A DNA stretch of 64,000 nucleotides, taken from positions 124,001 through 188,000 of the forward strand of contig JACKQL020000019.1 of assembly GCA_018296165.2 (NCBI GenBank). Reading direction: 5' to 3'. The translations under genes and the position numbers were made by a program. Below, piece by piece: positions 1 to 10,655 of the stretch; position 1 is the stretch's first letter, and each line of letters starts with the position of its first letter. The notes beneath the pieces are model-generated. The model worked only from the letters and a program-made list of their open reading frames with translations. It did not search any database and was not told the origin of the DNA. This DNA comes from Termitomyces sp. T153 (taxonomy: Eukaryota > Basidiomycota > Agaricomycetes > Agaricales > Lyophyllaceae).

Positions 1-658
1 GTCAAAAGACCCCAACTTACGGACCGAACCCTTGCGTAAGCGAGAGGACTGACGCTTTTCAGACGCAATTTAGGCAATGGATGCAGGTTCGTCTTGTTTA
101 GGATTCTGGAATTTTCCGTTAGAGAACGAAAGGAAGGTATGTAGCGCCTTGGTTTTTTTGCACCCGAATACAGTGGTGAAAGATGGGCCGTTAGAAGTCA
201 TTATGGAAGACTGCTATGCCGAGTCACTCTCATACTCCACGGATATGAAAAGTGAGTTCCTGTACGCCTCATTTCATAGGGATAGAAGGATTTTAACACT
301 AAGAAAGAGCAGTACAAAGAGCTGGAGCCGTTGTGCGCAGCTCTCATGGACACGCGCATGGGTTGACGGAGTATCCCCATTCTGGATGGAACAATGTCGG
401 GTCATGAGTCAAAATTGGAACATGCTGGGCATTTTGCCCCAAAAGGCACAGATCTTCCCAGATCTTCCCATGAGCGAGATTGGGAGTGCGCAGGGTCGGG
501 TCCTCGAAATCGGGCATGAGGTGATTGGAGAGTGATTGCGGGGCTGCGGCAAATGCCAGAAGTCTATAGATGATAGAGAGCTGGATAAAAATAAGTAAGA
601 GCACCTCTTTTCTGGCAAACGCGTACGTAGGTGGACGATTGACGACAGCGAGGCCTTG
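1..658. other. Upstream region, no gene recognised
   Basis: Short open frames occur on both strands, for example on + from 77 to 535. None shows a domain, sensible composition or splice continuation. The stretch probably holds the promoter of the transcription-factor gene that follows. Confidence 0.4.
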
Positions 659-665
659 TATTTAA
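659..665 (+). promoter_or_regulatory. TATA-like box TATTTAA
   Basis: TATTTAA ends one base before the first ATG (667) of the transcription-factor gene. If it is a working TATA box, that ATG would lie upstream of the transcript start. Translation would then begin at a later in-frame ATG (736 or 805). The zinc cluster lies downstream of all three. Confidence 0.3.
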
Positions 666-666
666 G

Positions 667-3600
667 ATGAAATCACAGACTACCGAATCGGGTCACGACC
701 AAGAGCGAGGACGCAGAGCCAGTTCCGACTCGGATATGCAGGGACAGCTTGGGGACCATGAAAACCAAGTCTCCTCTCGAGGCTCTCCCTCCACGACAGC
801 TGCCATGGACGACCCACAGCCTGTCCCGCCGCCCGCATCGACTGCACCGTACGTTGAGCACCACATACACCGTCTTATCCTGACTCTTTGTATGTTACAG
901 CCAAATTCGTTCCAGGATAACCGTCGTTTGTGCAGAGGTCTGTCTCCCTACATCTCCCTCAGTTTTCAGCTCATCTTTAGATACAGTGTAAACGCCTCAA
1001 GCTCAAGTGTGACAGACGCACACCATGTGGGAGCTGTACAAAGCGCGATACTGTTTCGCGTTGTATCTACTCACCAGCGGCCGCAGAAAAGGTCGATCTA
1101 CATTCTATCAATAACCGCCTCATACAGGTTGAAACACTTCTTTCTTTGATAACTGCCGGCAAGACACCACCACCGTTCCAGTCATCGTATCCATTTGCCC
1201 AGGTTCCTATCGTTTCTTCACATTCTGCGACAGTCCGACCGAGCCGTGTCACTTCCAACACTGCCTCACCTATATCCATTCGTCTGGACGACCTTGTGAA
1301 CATATGGCTGGCACATTGTCAGCTTGATGTCTTTATGCCTGGTGACCAGGCTTCCGTCAAGTCCGAGACAGCGCAGGACGAACCTTTTGTCAAGCTCGAG
1401 CAATCACCTGTCGAGCTTTTGCATCTCTCTGACTCTGGCTCGCATCATGAAGATACGATCCCCATTGACCAAGGCCCATCGGCTGGTTCAAATGATGCTT
1501 CTACTACTCGACGAAGCTTACCTTCTCTGCACCTATATCATACACAATACCAAGAGGAGTGTTCCTATATCTCTCAGGATACCTACTCGTGCGATTTCAC
1601 AGCCTCACAGATGCTATCCTCCGACTCTGCTCCCTCATCAAAACAGCCTTCTGTAACGCCCGCAATATTTTCTCATCTCCCAGCCCCAGCTGTACGTATG
1701 CGACTCCTGAGTAGCGCATGCTCAACAATCCCACACCTTTCTCTCTTAATTCATTGGACAAGAGTATCTGAGCTTGCTGATCTAGGTGCTGCCACCCCAG
1801 AGGGGGATTGTCAGAGAACCTCAGCTAATGCTGTATTTGACGCTTGTTCAGGGTCCCGTTCTCCATCATCATCGCCCTTGCCCTCCAATCATGCGCCCAG
1901 CCTCCCTATATTCGCTTGTATGTGCTATTTGCTTGCTCTTGGAGCACTAGAGCCTCCTGGGGACGTATCAGTGGACCATTCCTTCTTGTACGCACTAGCC
2001 GGACAGGCGATGGGTATCTGGGAGGAACACAGAAGTTCTAAAGAAGAAGAACAGGCGGAACAAGCTGAAAGGGAGAAGGAGAATTTGAATCATGTTGTGG
2101 CTTTGCTCCTTCAAGTAAAGTATTTACTGCGCACCGAACCTGTGACGCCATCGAAAATCCTGTCGGAGACCGTCTTTCCTCTGGTATAGATTTTCACCAG
2201 AGTTTTCCTGGTAGGACGTTAATATCCCTTCCCCTTCCTTTCCAGATAGGCAAGCTTGTCAACACCGCACGTGGACTTGGACTTGCATGTGATCCGGAGT
2301 CAGATGCAGGAGTACGAAAGAATGAGAAGGTCGAAGAAAGACAAAGGATTATCTGGTGGGACATTATGTTTTATGACATGTGAGTTACTCATCCCTTGCG
2401 AGTTTCGGGAATTGATACAAGAAATGATCTAGTTTCACGTCTGATGTTCTGGGGCAAGCACCCCTTATAACTTTGTATTCTTACAACACCCGAATACCTG
2501 CTATTGCGTGTTGTCCCTCGTATTCATCAAGCTTTTGCAATCAATCTGATGAAAATCCAGACGGAGAGCATAGTGATTCGTCTGGTGAACGTGGAAACGA
2601 AGATGAGCGACGTCCATTGTTTGCCAAAGCTAATGGTCTCTCCAAAGCACGGACATCTCCGCGTCTCATTCCTCCGCCGCAAACCAAAACCAAGACGAAG
2701 GTAGTACCTTCTATACCGGACCATGAAAATACAGGCTTCTTCGGTGTTCGCTGTCGGTATGTTCTCTATCTTAACTTCTCCACCGTTCTTGCTTGACACC
2801 TTTACCCTCATAGCCTCACTCGTCTAGCCCAAACTCTCAACCACCGTCTCGCTTATCCCGGTTGCGATTGCTGCTCCTGCGGGAGCGGCTACACTCTGGA
2901 CCAAGCCGCAAAACTCGAAGCCGAGATCCGCGCCTGGGTTTCCTCCCTCCCCTCCTCCCTCCACCTCGAGTCCTCCTCTTCACTTGAAATTCAATCCCAA
3001 AAACACACAGTAATCGCCGCTGAACTTGCTGTTCTCGCGAATCGCATGATCATCTCCGCGTATGTACCTCTCATGCGTCCTCCGCACGACAGCGTTGCTT
3101 CGTCAAGCACGAGTGTGTATTCTGCGGCACACCCATGGAGTCCTGCCAGCCGTGCAACGATCGACGCTGCACAGAGTGTTGTGCGTGCTGCAAGGGTGCA
3201 ACATCGTCTTATGAGGGCCGGGAATGCACCGTCGTTTATGTACGGATTTTACCCATTACAGAAGGCAGTGAGTGATGCGTTAGTGATTTGCGCACATTCG
3301 GGGTTCGCGTCGACGAAGCCCGGGCGTACTGTAGTGCTGGTTGAGGAAGTGAAAGTTGCGTTGGAGGTACTTGATACGATAGGTCTTCCAGAGGGTGAGA
3401 TGTCGCGCTTGCTCGCGTCGATAAAGAGGAGGATCGAGTCCAGTGATGTCTGTAGGAAGAGCGAGGAGAACACGCTCAAGAGGAAACATGCTGTGTTCGA
3501 GGTGCTCCCGCCTGTTGAGCATCCAGCTGAGGTGAATGGGCAGATGGAAGTAACCTCCCTGGCTATGGACTCGACCAATTCATACGTGAAGGCGAACGAT

Positions 3601-4818
3601 GGTCTCTCAGCGCAGCCACAGCAATCTCAAACCCATCGTCCCGTGATCCCGCCTTCACCGCAAAGGCATAGCTCTGTTCCTCGTAGTCACAACGGCAATC
3701 ACAAGAAGCATGCGAAGAAACCTTTGTATTCCGGCATTGGTTTCCGTGATCGAGGAAAGGATGGTGCGCCTTGGACGATGAAAAAGGTCCATGAGACTAA
3801 GATTGAGAGCCCCATGGCTGAGCCACCTGTGACCAAATTCACGTCGTCGCCAGACATGCACGCCAATAGTTTCCAGCCTCAGCGGCTATCTCCCATTCAG
3901 CATCCTATCAACCGGCCTATCGCGAACAACGGGCATCGCTCCAGGTCTTCCTCTCTCTCTCAAACGTCTCGATTGCAAACCAGCGATTATCCTTCATATC
4001 CCACCGAAAAGCGGGACGAGGATATGCATACAAGTCAGCGTCGGCGGTTCAGCACCAACGACGCCAGTCAGGACCAGCCACATCAACAGGAGCAGATCCG
4101 ACAGTCCTTCATTGTATCGAGCTCTACCCCGCACATTCGTAGTCATCAATCATCCCGTACTGCGTCGTATGACGCACCTCATAGCTTTGATCAACCTCAC
4201 AGGTCTTTCGATCAGACCTCGACAAGCAGTGATGGTACTTACGCTGGTCCACCAAGTCCCTACGCCAATTCAAGCAATGGACCCTTGTCTACGGCGAGCT
4301 CGCCATATGGATCAACCGGACATCCGCAGACACCCGTTATGTACTCATCCAGCAATTCACATCATTCCAGTCCACCAACCTTCGTCCAACATCCTGATGT
4401 CTCTAGTCCACAGACGTACTACCATATGCCCTCGGGATATGAAGCCCATTACGAGGGCCAGGCAATGCAACAGCACGAAATGCTCAGAACAAATATGATG
4501 GACAGCCCCATGCCGAGTCAAATTTCTTCCACCTCTGACGAAACAATGATCACTCAAGTATCGCAATCTCTCCCGATTTACGAAAAGACTCAGCAACATA
4601 TAATCTACGATGGCGAGACGGCCGTAGAACTTGTTCAGCAACAACAGATGCATCATTATCACGTCGCAAGTGGACGGGTTACACCCGCTGACCACCTGGC
4701 AATGAATGCATCGATACCGCAGGCCTGGGCGACAACTCAGTATATGCAATCGCAACAGTCGCTCGTCGAACATCAAGACTCTCAATATTGGTCTACGGGC
4801 CAAACATATCATTCATGA
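667..4818 (+). CDS. Zn2Cys6 fungal-specific transcription factor
   Basis: Probable nuclear DNA-binding regulator. The spliced model has exons 667-848, 901-937, 987-2183, 2246-2379, 2433-2756 and 2814-4818. All junctions are GT-AG and keep frame, giving about 1,292 residues. A complete binuclear zinc cluster appears only after splicing: Cys71, 74, 81, 87, 90 and 99, spaced C-x2-C-x6-C-x5-C-x2-C-x8-C with the basic run KRLKLKC. A middle-homology (Fungal_trans) region follows across exons 3-6. Its landmarks are a PSLPIFACMCYLLALGAL helix near residue 380, IGKLVNTARGLGL near 473, IIWWDIMFYD, then FTSDVLGQAPLI. The C-terminal third (from about 3600) is low-complexity Ser/Gln/His/Pro-rich, as in activation regions. 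The second intron separates the first two zinc ligands. The start could be 667, 736 or 805. The target pathway is unknown. Confidence 0.88.
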
Positions 4819-5339
4819 AGCCTTCTTAAAAATTCGACTAACACCTTACCTCACGCCTGATCACGATGGCGTCCTTCATTCATCCGTCACTCATTTATGG
4901 TTTCGTCACATCCTTCATCAACTTTTCTCATAGTCATTTCGAAAACTTCTGCATCCACCACGCTGCCACTTATGACCTCACGATCGTATACCCTCTCCCT
5001 GGCGCTTTCAGCGAAGCGGCGGGACTTTTATACCTGATTTTTATTGCAGAAAAGAACTCTGCATATTTTTCTGGTAAGTTCCATTCATGATTTTTAGGCT
5101 TGGCACAGCTCATACAATGTTCTCTGCAGCCTCTGTTGACGATCTTTCCTCCTGTCCGTTCTTTACTCCGGATAGATTTTCTCTGGTGCTGTCGGCTATG
5201 TACACATTATACACTCCTACTGCGGACACCCTATCGTATGTTGTACAACATATCTACTCTGTAATCCTTCGAATAGAATGGACATTGAATATTACACGCC
5301 CGATTTATACTCGTAGTATGATATCTGAATATGTACGAA
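4819..5339. other. Intergenic, 3' region of the transcription factor
   Basis: No gene is supported here. Short open frames lack recognisable domains. The stretch holds the 3' end of the regulator gene and the 5' flank of the tRNA gene. Confidence 0.4.
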
Positions 5340-5427
5340 GGGCACATGGTGTAGTTGGTTATCACGCCCGCTTAGCATCTTCCCTAGAGCCTGCGGGCGG
5401 TGCCCGGTTCAATTCCGGGTGTGTCCA
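5340..5427 (+). tRNA. tRNA-Ala (anticodon AGC) with a 14-nt intron
   Basis: The sequence folds as a cloverleaf. The acceptor stem GGGCACA pairs with TGTGTCC (one G-T pair), followed by discriminator A at 5427. The D arm is at about 5349-5365. The anticodon stem CCCGC (5367-5371) pairs with GCGGG (5393-5397). The T arm is CCCGG-TTCAATT-CCGGG. The anticodon loop TTAGCA is cut after position 37 by a 14-nt intron (5378-5391), the usual place for nuclear tRNA introns. Anticodon AGC is at 5374-5376 and reads Ala codons GCU (and GCC/GCA through inosine). The mature length is 74 nt plus added CCA. Confidence 0.9.
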
Positions 5428-5428
5428 G

Positions 5429-5432
5429 TTTT
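5429..5432 (+). terminator. RNA polymerase III T-run terminator
   Basis: TTTT begins two bases after the tRNA 3' end, which is typical pol III termination. Confidence 0.6.
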
Positions 5433-5503
5433 GGTCCAGTTGTCTCACTTTATGAATGACGTTTGGCTTCACTCGACTCAATTTCTTGAGGTCCCCCATC
5501 CAG

Positions 5504-6570
5504 ATGGAGTCCCTTCCCGTTGATATCTCGCATCCTGCTATACAGGATTATCTTGCTCTTGTCCGTCTTCAAGTTCTCACTCCACTCTCTGTGCTCGTTG
5601 ACATCGCTGCCCTCGTCGTTTGTACCGCTCTCACCACCCCCACAATTGCTGAAGTAGCTAAACATCATTCTACTGCAATTTCCCCTCATACGCCTTCAAT
5701 CATTCTCTATGTAATAATAATCTTTCTTGGTCAATTAGGCTATTGTCTTCTCCTCATTCTCGCCAGTAAACCAGAGACAAAACACACATTGACCAAAGCC
5801 GTCGGCGTATCACTTGTCTTAGCCAATTGGATGATGGCATCTTGGGCAGTTGCATGGGTATTTCAGTGGTTCCTGGTGGCGACAATATTCCAGGGCATCC
5901 TTCTTCTCCTATTATTCTACTCCAACCTCGCACTTTTAGTATATCACCCACCGACATCAACACGTCCAGTGGACACAGCTTTGATTCATGCGCCACTCCG
6001 TTTCTTCCTTGCCTTACCTCTCGCTATTCTATTTCCATACTCCTTATTGTATGTCATTCTTGGTCAGCCAAAAACAGGATATTGACACCGTCCATAGCGT
6101 CACTCTCGGATTATCCTTCGACCCCACCCCACCTGGTTCACCTCGGCATTACTCCGCCTGGCACGCGTGGTCAGGGTTCGCAGTTGTGATGTCAACTAAT
6201 TTGTTTGCTCTTATAATCATCGTTCTCCGAAGAGATCTCGTGTGGTGCATTGCCGCGACCTGGCTCTGTGTGAGCATTTGGCTGGACACGCCCAAGCCCG
6301 CCCCAGTTTATGTACGTCCTTCATTCCATGGTGTTGGAATGGCCTTGACTCATCTGACGTGTACAGATCACAGTCATTACGTTCACTGTAATCCACCCAC
6401 TGGCGTTCTTCCTTTCACATGTATATAATTTCTTCTATGGCCGTCGCCGTCGGGGAGGTGTGGCGCTTCCGCCGGGAGACGATGCACCACATCGCGGCGA
6501 AGAGACTGAAAGGCTAAGGAACGATACGCTCAGGGAAGTCGATGAAGAGGCTGTTTGGGGTGGGAGGTAG
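5504..6570 (+). CDS. Multi-pass membrane protein of unknown function
   Basis: The spliced model is 5504-6048, 6098-6311 and 6367-6570, with GT-AG junctions in phase, giving 320 residues. The protein is strongly hydrophobic, with about seven or eight likely transmembrane helices. Examples lie around residues 24-45, 65-90, 100-125, 127-145 and 160-185, then two in exon 2 and one at the start of exon 3. The hydrophilic C-terminus begins with an Arg-rich stretch (GRRRRGG) and ends WGGR, so it is probably cytosolic. No enzymatic motif was recognised. I believe similar proteins occur in other Agaricomycetes, but cannot name a family. The start at 5504 was chosen because the next frame-compatible upstream ATG (5456) adds a short unconvincing leader. 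The gene starts 76 bp after the tRNA on the same strand. Confidence 0.72.
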
Positions 6571-8321
6571 TTTGATCGAGATTCCATTGTGTCTTCGTCA
6601 GCGACCTCGTATTACGTCAAAGTTACATGCACTCAAACCCTACCATCATGCCTTGAGACCCGGGATTCGTAAAGGAGTAACTATTCGGTCCTGATTCACG
6701 AGAGAATAAAATATTCCTGACTCCTTATGCTCAGTAGACGGTCGCTATACACGATTCTTGGCGCTGAATACACAGGTCTTCAAGTTCATACGTTTCTATA
6801 TCATCATTGAAGCCACCTAGTACTCGTTAGATCGACCATGATTGAGTTGTTGAGTAGTAATCAATTAGCCAACGTGATAGTCTCTCCTGCGATCTAGGAA
6901 TACTACGAATCAAGACAATAAGATCGGTGATGCCAGCAATAGCATGGCTTTAAAGCACTGTAGATAGTGTACAGTGATGATCTTCGAAACTCGACTATCT
7001 TTGAAGCACCACACCGCACCAGTCGTAATGGGTCGGGCATCCCATTATAGATTGAATGACCAGTAATACCAAAGCTTCCGAGTCCTCACCTCTGAGTAAT
7101 GGGGTCACAGAACTGTAACGTGATACTTCCACTCGAACAGTACAACTGATTTGGCATGTGCATTTCCTGGGCCAGCGTGTTCCATGACTGCGGGAAATGA
7201 ACATTTTGCGCTTTGGAATAAGAATTCGTGGGTACCCTCGCCAGGAACATCCGTCTGCCATATCGATACATTGTATAGCATGTGTTTAAAATGATAGCAT
7301 CCATTCTGGTTTTACTGCAGGGTCTCCAAGTCCGCTAAAAGTTTGGAGTATACTGGAGTATTTGGAGAGCCTGGTAAACATCAGTCTGGAGTGTAATGGC
7401 ACAGAATCGGTGTTCGTAATGAGCAGAGATTTTCCGAATAATTGCGGCAATTGGCCGAGACTGGCACAGAATCCTCAGATGTTTGGAGAGGTAACGACTC
7501 AATTTGCAAACAACCTGCGAAGAAGATAGTGTCGTGTGCGACACAGTTTTCTAGCAAACTTCTAGAAAAGACTGGCAAATGATGAGTGGTAAGTATACGG
7601 ACTTGTATGACGGAGGAATGTGGTGCCTGAGGTGATTTGAAATTTGATGCAGCTCCGACTGAATTCGCTCCGAACTGTGCTCGAATAATTCATCGATTAC
7701 ATAAGAAAAGCTAAAAAAATAGTCACCTCAGCACTCACCGCGAGCCCATTTCACAACTGCTGTACTGTGTCGAAGCTCTGCCTTAAATGACCTTGTCGAT
7801 TTCAGCACTCATGAAGATATAATCTGATGATCTAACACATGCGAACATCTTCATTATTCAAGAGCGGGGCTGCGATGCTTACAACGCGATGCGTTTGAGT
7901 ACTATCGGTCGATACAGCCAATTGAACATTCAAGTTAAATGAACAATCCTGAGGGTGACAATCTTCCGGTTTTTCAAGAGCGTAGAAACTCAAGGTACCT
8001 AATTTTTCCGCTCTTCCAATCAGTTAGAATCGATCATGAGTTGTCGGTAATATCTTGTAGGTTGTCCATAATACTAACCATGAACCTAAGTGCTATAACT
8101 TCTCCTCTAACTTTTTTTTCAAGTTTCCTAGTGATGCATTTGCAAGGATCCAATACCTGTAGCCTTCTTCAGACGACGACTGGACATTATCCCTGAACTA
8201 GGGAGCACGGGTTGTGGTCATTCTCTGGATCGATTTGAAGTTGTGTTCGCCACCTTCTAGGCGAAAGTTTTCTGTTTCCATAACGGCGCTTTATTTTGGC
8301 CCCAATGTTCTCCGCTATTGA
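6571..8321. other. Gene-poor AT-rich region
   Basis: No convincing coding region was found on either strand. Open frames are short and show no domain or splice continuation. No tRNA and no repeated unit were noticed. Confidence 0.45.
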
Positions 8322-9705
8322 TTGACAACCTTCTGTATTCACGTCTTAGTTTGTACTCAGGCCAGATGCAGCGCCAGGTTGTGCAAATCAGCTCTGCGCA
8401 TACCACATTTCGCGAATTTCATGCAGTTTCTCTGCATCCTCAGACTCAGAAAAAGAAAGTCTTCCAACGCGGTCAAGTTAGCTTCAACCCAGCTGGTTGC
8501 CCGGGAGGATGACACCGTCTTGAAGATTAATAAACACACGAGTACCCAGGAAGATGTGATCGTCTCGACGGTGGCTAAGCGTACAAGTACCCCGGAAGAT
8601 GGGACTTCTACGATTGATAGACGCACATGTACTCAGACTGCTCATCTCTCTTCCCCCGAACCTCGCTCACCCTACGACACTACTTACGAGCCCGGCTTCG
8701 ACGATGACGATGAAGACACAGACAGCCCAAGCCCTTTCATCTCAATCTACGAATCCCGACATGACACCACTGTGAGGATTGTTGCAGTTCGCGATGTGGA
8801 CAATGGCCGAGCACCTTTACGTGGTTGTGCAATGTGTATTAAGATCGTTCCAAAATCGATGGTCGATATAATAGCTCAGGAGTTGAGGACGTACAATGCG
8901 TTGTGCAGATCTTTTGTTGATAGCTGGGTGCTATATGCGCCTGGAAGCTTCCCTCCAGTGGCATGGCCATTTGCTCTTCATTATGATGAGCTATCACGTC
9001 ACCTCCTCGGAAAGAAGCCACCCATTTATATCAGGAGCTGATGGATTGCGATTTGCTGGATGTCTTGCATTACTGACCTAGCTACGCGGAAGATCCACAG
9101 GAGGATATGGGTAGCGCAGCTGGTAAGTAAGCTTCTTGTTCATGGGGATAATAACTCTTCTCTTCAAAGACGACGGGATCAGCCGTGCTACACGCTGCTA
9201 GTATCATACATTACGACCTCAAGCCTGAAACATCTTCGTCGATTTTTGTTTTAACATTCGTATCGGCGACTTCGGACGCTCGTATACAGGCTGACGAAAC
9301 CCATGTTGGTTAGTTAATACATCCTACGCCCGAACTTCGGTTTGACCATGCGCAAATCCGTGCTCACCCATATTTCTTGGGACCCAATGGGTTTGCATTT
9401 CGCGGCGCCAGACTCTGCAGTCCCTCACACCTTTGACAGTTACATGTATATTGAGTTCCACCATATCGAGAAGTCTGGCAAGGGTAAGTTTTCCTATATT
9501 TTAGTCACTACTCCCCTTTTGACTGCTCGCAATTGATACAGGTCTCAACTCTATTCCTATTGGAAACAAAATCCCCTCCCAACGATTGAAACGCCATGGC
9601 GGTGGTGATCGCGATGTCTTCTTTCCAGTCCTCCTGGGTCCCAATGAATACACAGACGTCAACTACACTTTGGTCAACCCTCTTGGTCATTGGGGAATTG
9701 TTTGA
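8322..9705 (+). pseudogene. Broken protein-kinase-like gene
   Basis: Fragments of a eukaryotic protein-kinase fold appear in order but in different frames. The N-lobe has AVRDVDNGR, a lysine strand MCIKIVPKS and an alpha-C-like IIAQELRTY in the first frame (to about 8910). A second frame carries LEASLQWHGHLLFIM (8930-8980). After a plausible intron (9122-9168) comes a catalytic loop IIHYDLKPE (9205-9228), with Tyr in place of Arg of HRD. A one-base deficit near 9228-9231 moves the continuation, including the DFG motif (IGDFGRSYTG, about 9255-9290), out of frame. Further pieces resemble the end of the kinase domain (QIRAHPYF) and a tail ending HWGIV. Upstream, residues from about 8530 form imperfect Thr/Ser repeats (TSTQEDV, TSTPEDG). 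Frame breaks and the missing activation segment argue for a decayed gene. A sequencing error could explain the single-base event but not all of them. Confidence 0.6.
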
Positions 9706-10655
9706 ATATTTCTTTTGCTCGTATCTCAATCTCTCGTTTTCATCGCCCGGTCCGGATCTGTACATTATCTTTCATCAACCAATATATATATACTACAAGT
9801 TGCTATCGACAATATGTACGTTTATCGCTCTGCTTTTTGTTTACGAATGTCATCGAATTTTCTGCGTGAGCGTGGAAGTCACTCTATATTTCAATATACC
9901 TACGACTGGGTTGCGATAATACTTCATACTACTACTGAGGCAAGGTTAACGATTGCTCAACTTGAGCGAGTCGCCACAACATCGTATGAAGGGGTACTGG
10001 AATGTCGTGTTGAAATTTTGGATGATACTCTTCAGGGTCTTTCTAGTCTCACGGTAGACTCGTTTTAAGCTCCGTCGAAGGGAACGATCACTGGTCTAAC
10101 TAAATCTCACGGCTCAAATTTCATCAGTAAATCATATTCGAAGTAATAGTCATCAACATAGAAGTGGCTAATGCCAGCCAGTTCCTCACGTTCGAACGAT
10201 AAGAGGCGAGAAATTACGAGTATGGGATTAGACTACTGAAATGCGTATGCAGATCTAGTGTACAAGGGATTGACAGGGGATGCAGTGTATCCCATCGATG
10301 TAATTGCGCTATTCAAGAATCGGGATAATCAAGGTCCAACATTGATCAAGAACGAGGGAGAAAAGGCAGACAGATAATGGGATGGCAAGAACCAAGATGG
10401 TGGTCTAGCTCCACACCGTGGAGATAAAAAGAGACGAACGAAGGTGTAGGAAACGAGGCATTGCACAGGATGTTGCGAAATGTATCAATTGACTGAAGGA
10501 GTGTGGGGCCGAGGTGATGATCGACTATTCAAGGTGCCAGGTCCAGAATAATAGAGGGAAGTGATAGAATGGATTATTATGGGCAAGAATGAATAGAATC
10601 AGAATAGAACCAGAAGGAACGAGTAGTTGAAAGGAAGGGAGACCGAAGTCATGCC
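9706..10655. other. Intergenic
   Basis: A small hydrophobic frame (9715-10068, +) has no recognisable domain. The rest is the 3' flank of the minus-strand gene ending at 10656. Confidence 0.4.

Noticed and set aside
77..535. Open frame of 152 codons at the left end
   Set aside because: No recognisable domain, odd composition and an overlapping minus frame of similar quality. Probably non-coding.
1694..1850. Possible extra intron in the transcription-factor gene (GTACGT at 1694)
   Set aside because: The uninterrupted frame here reads as plausible regulator sequence (VTPAIFSHLPAPAVRMRLLS) and leads in phase into the middle-homology region.
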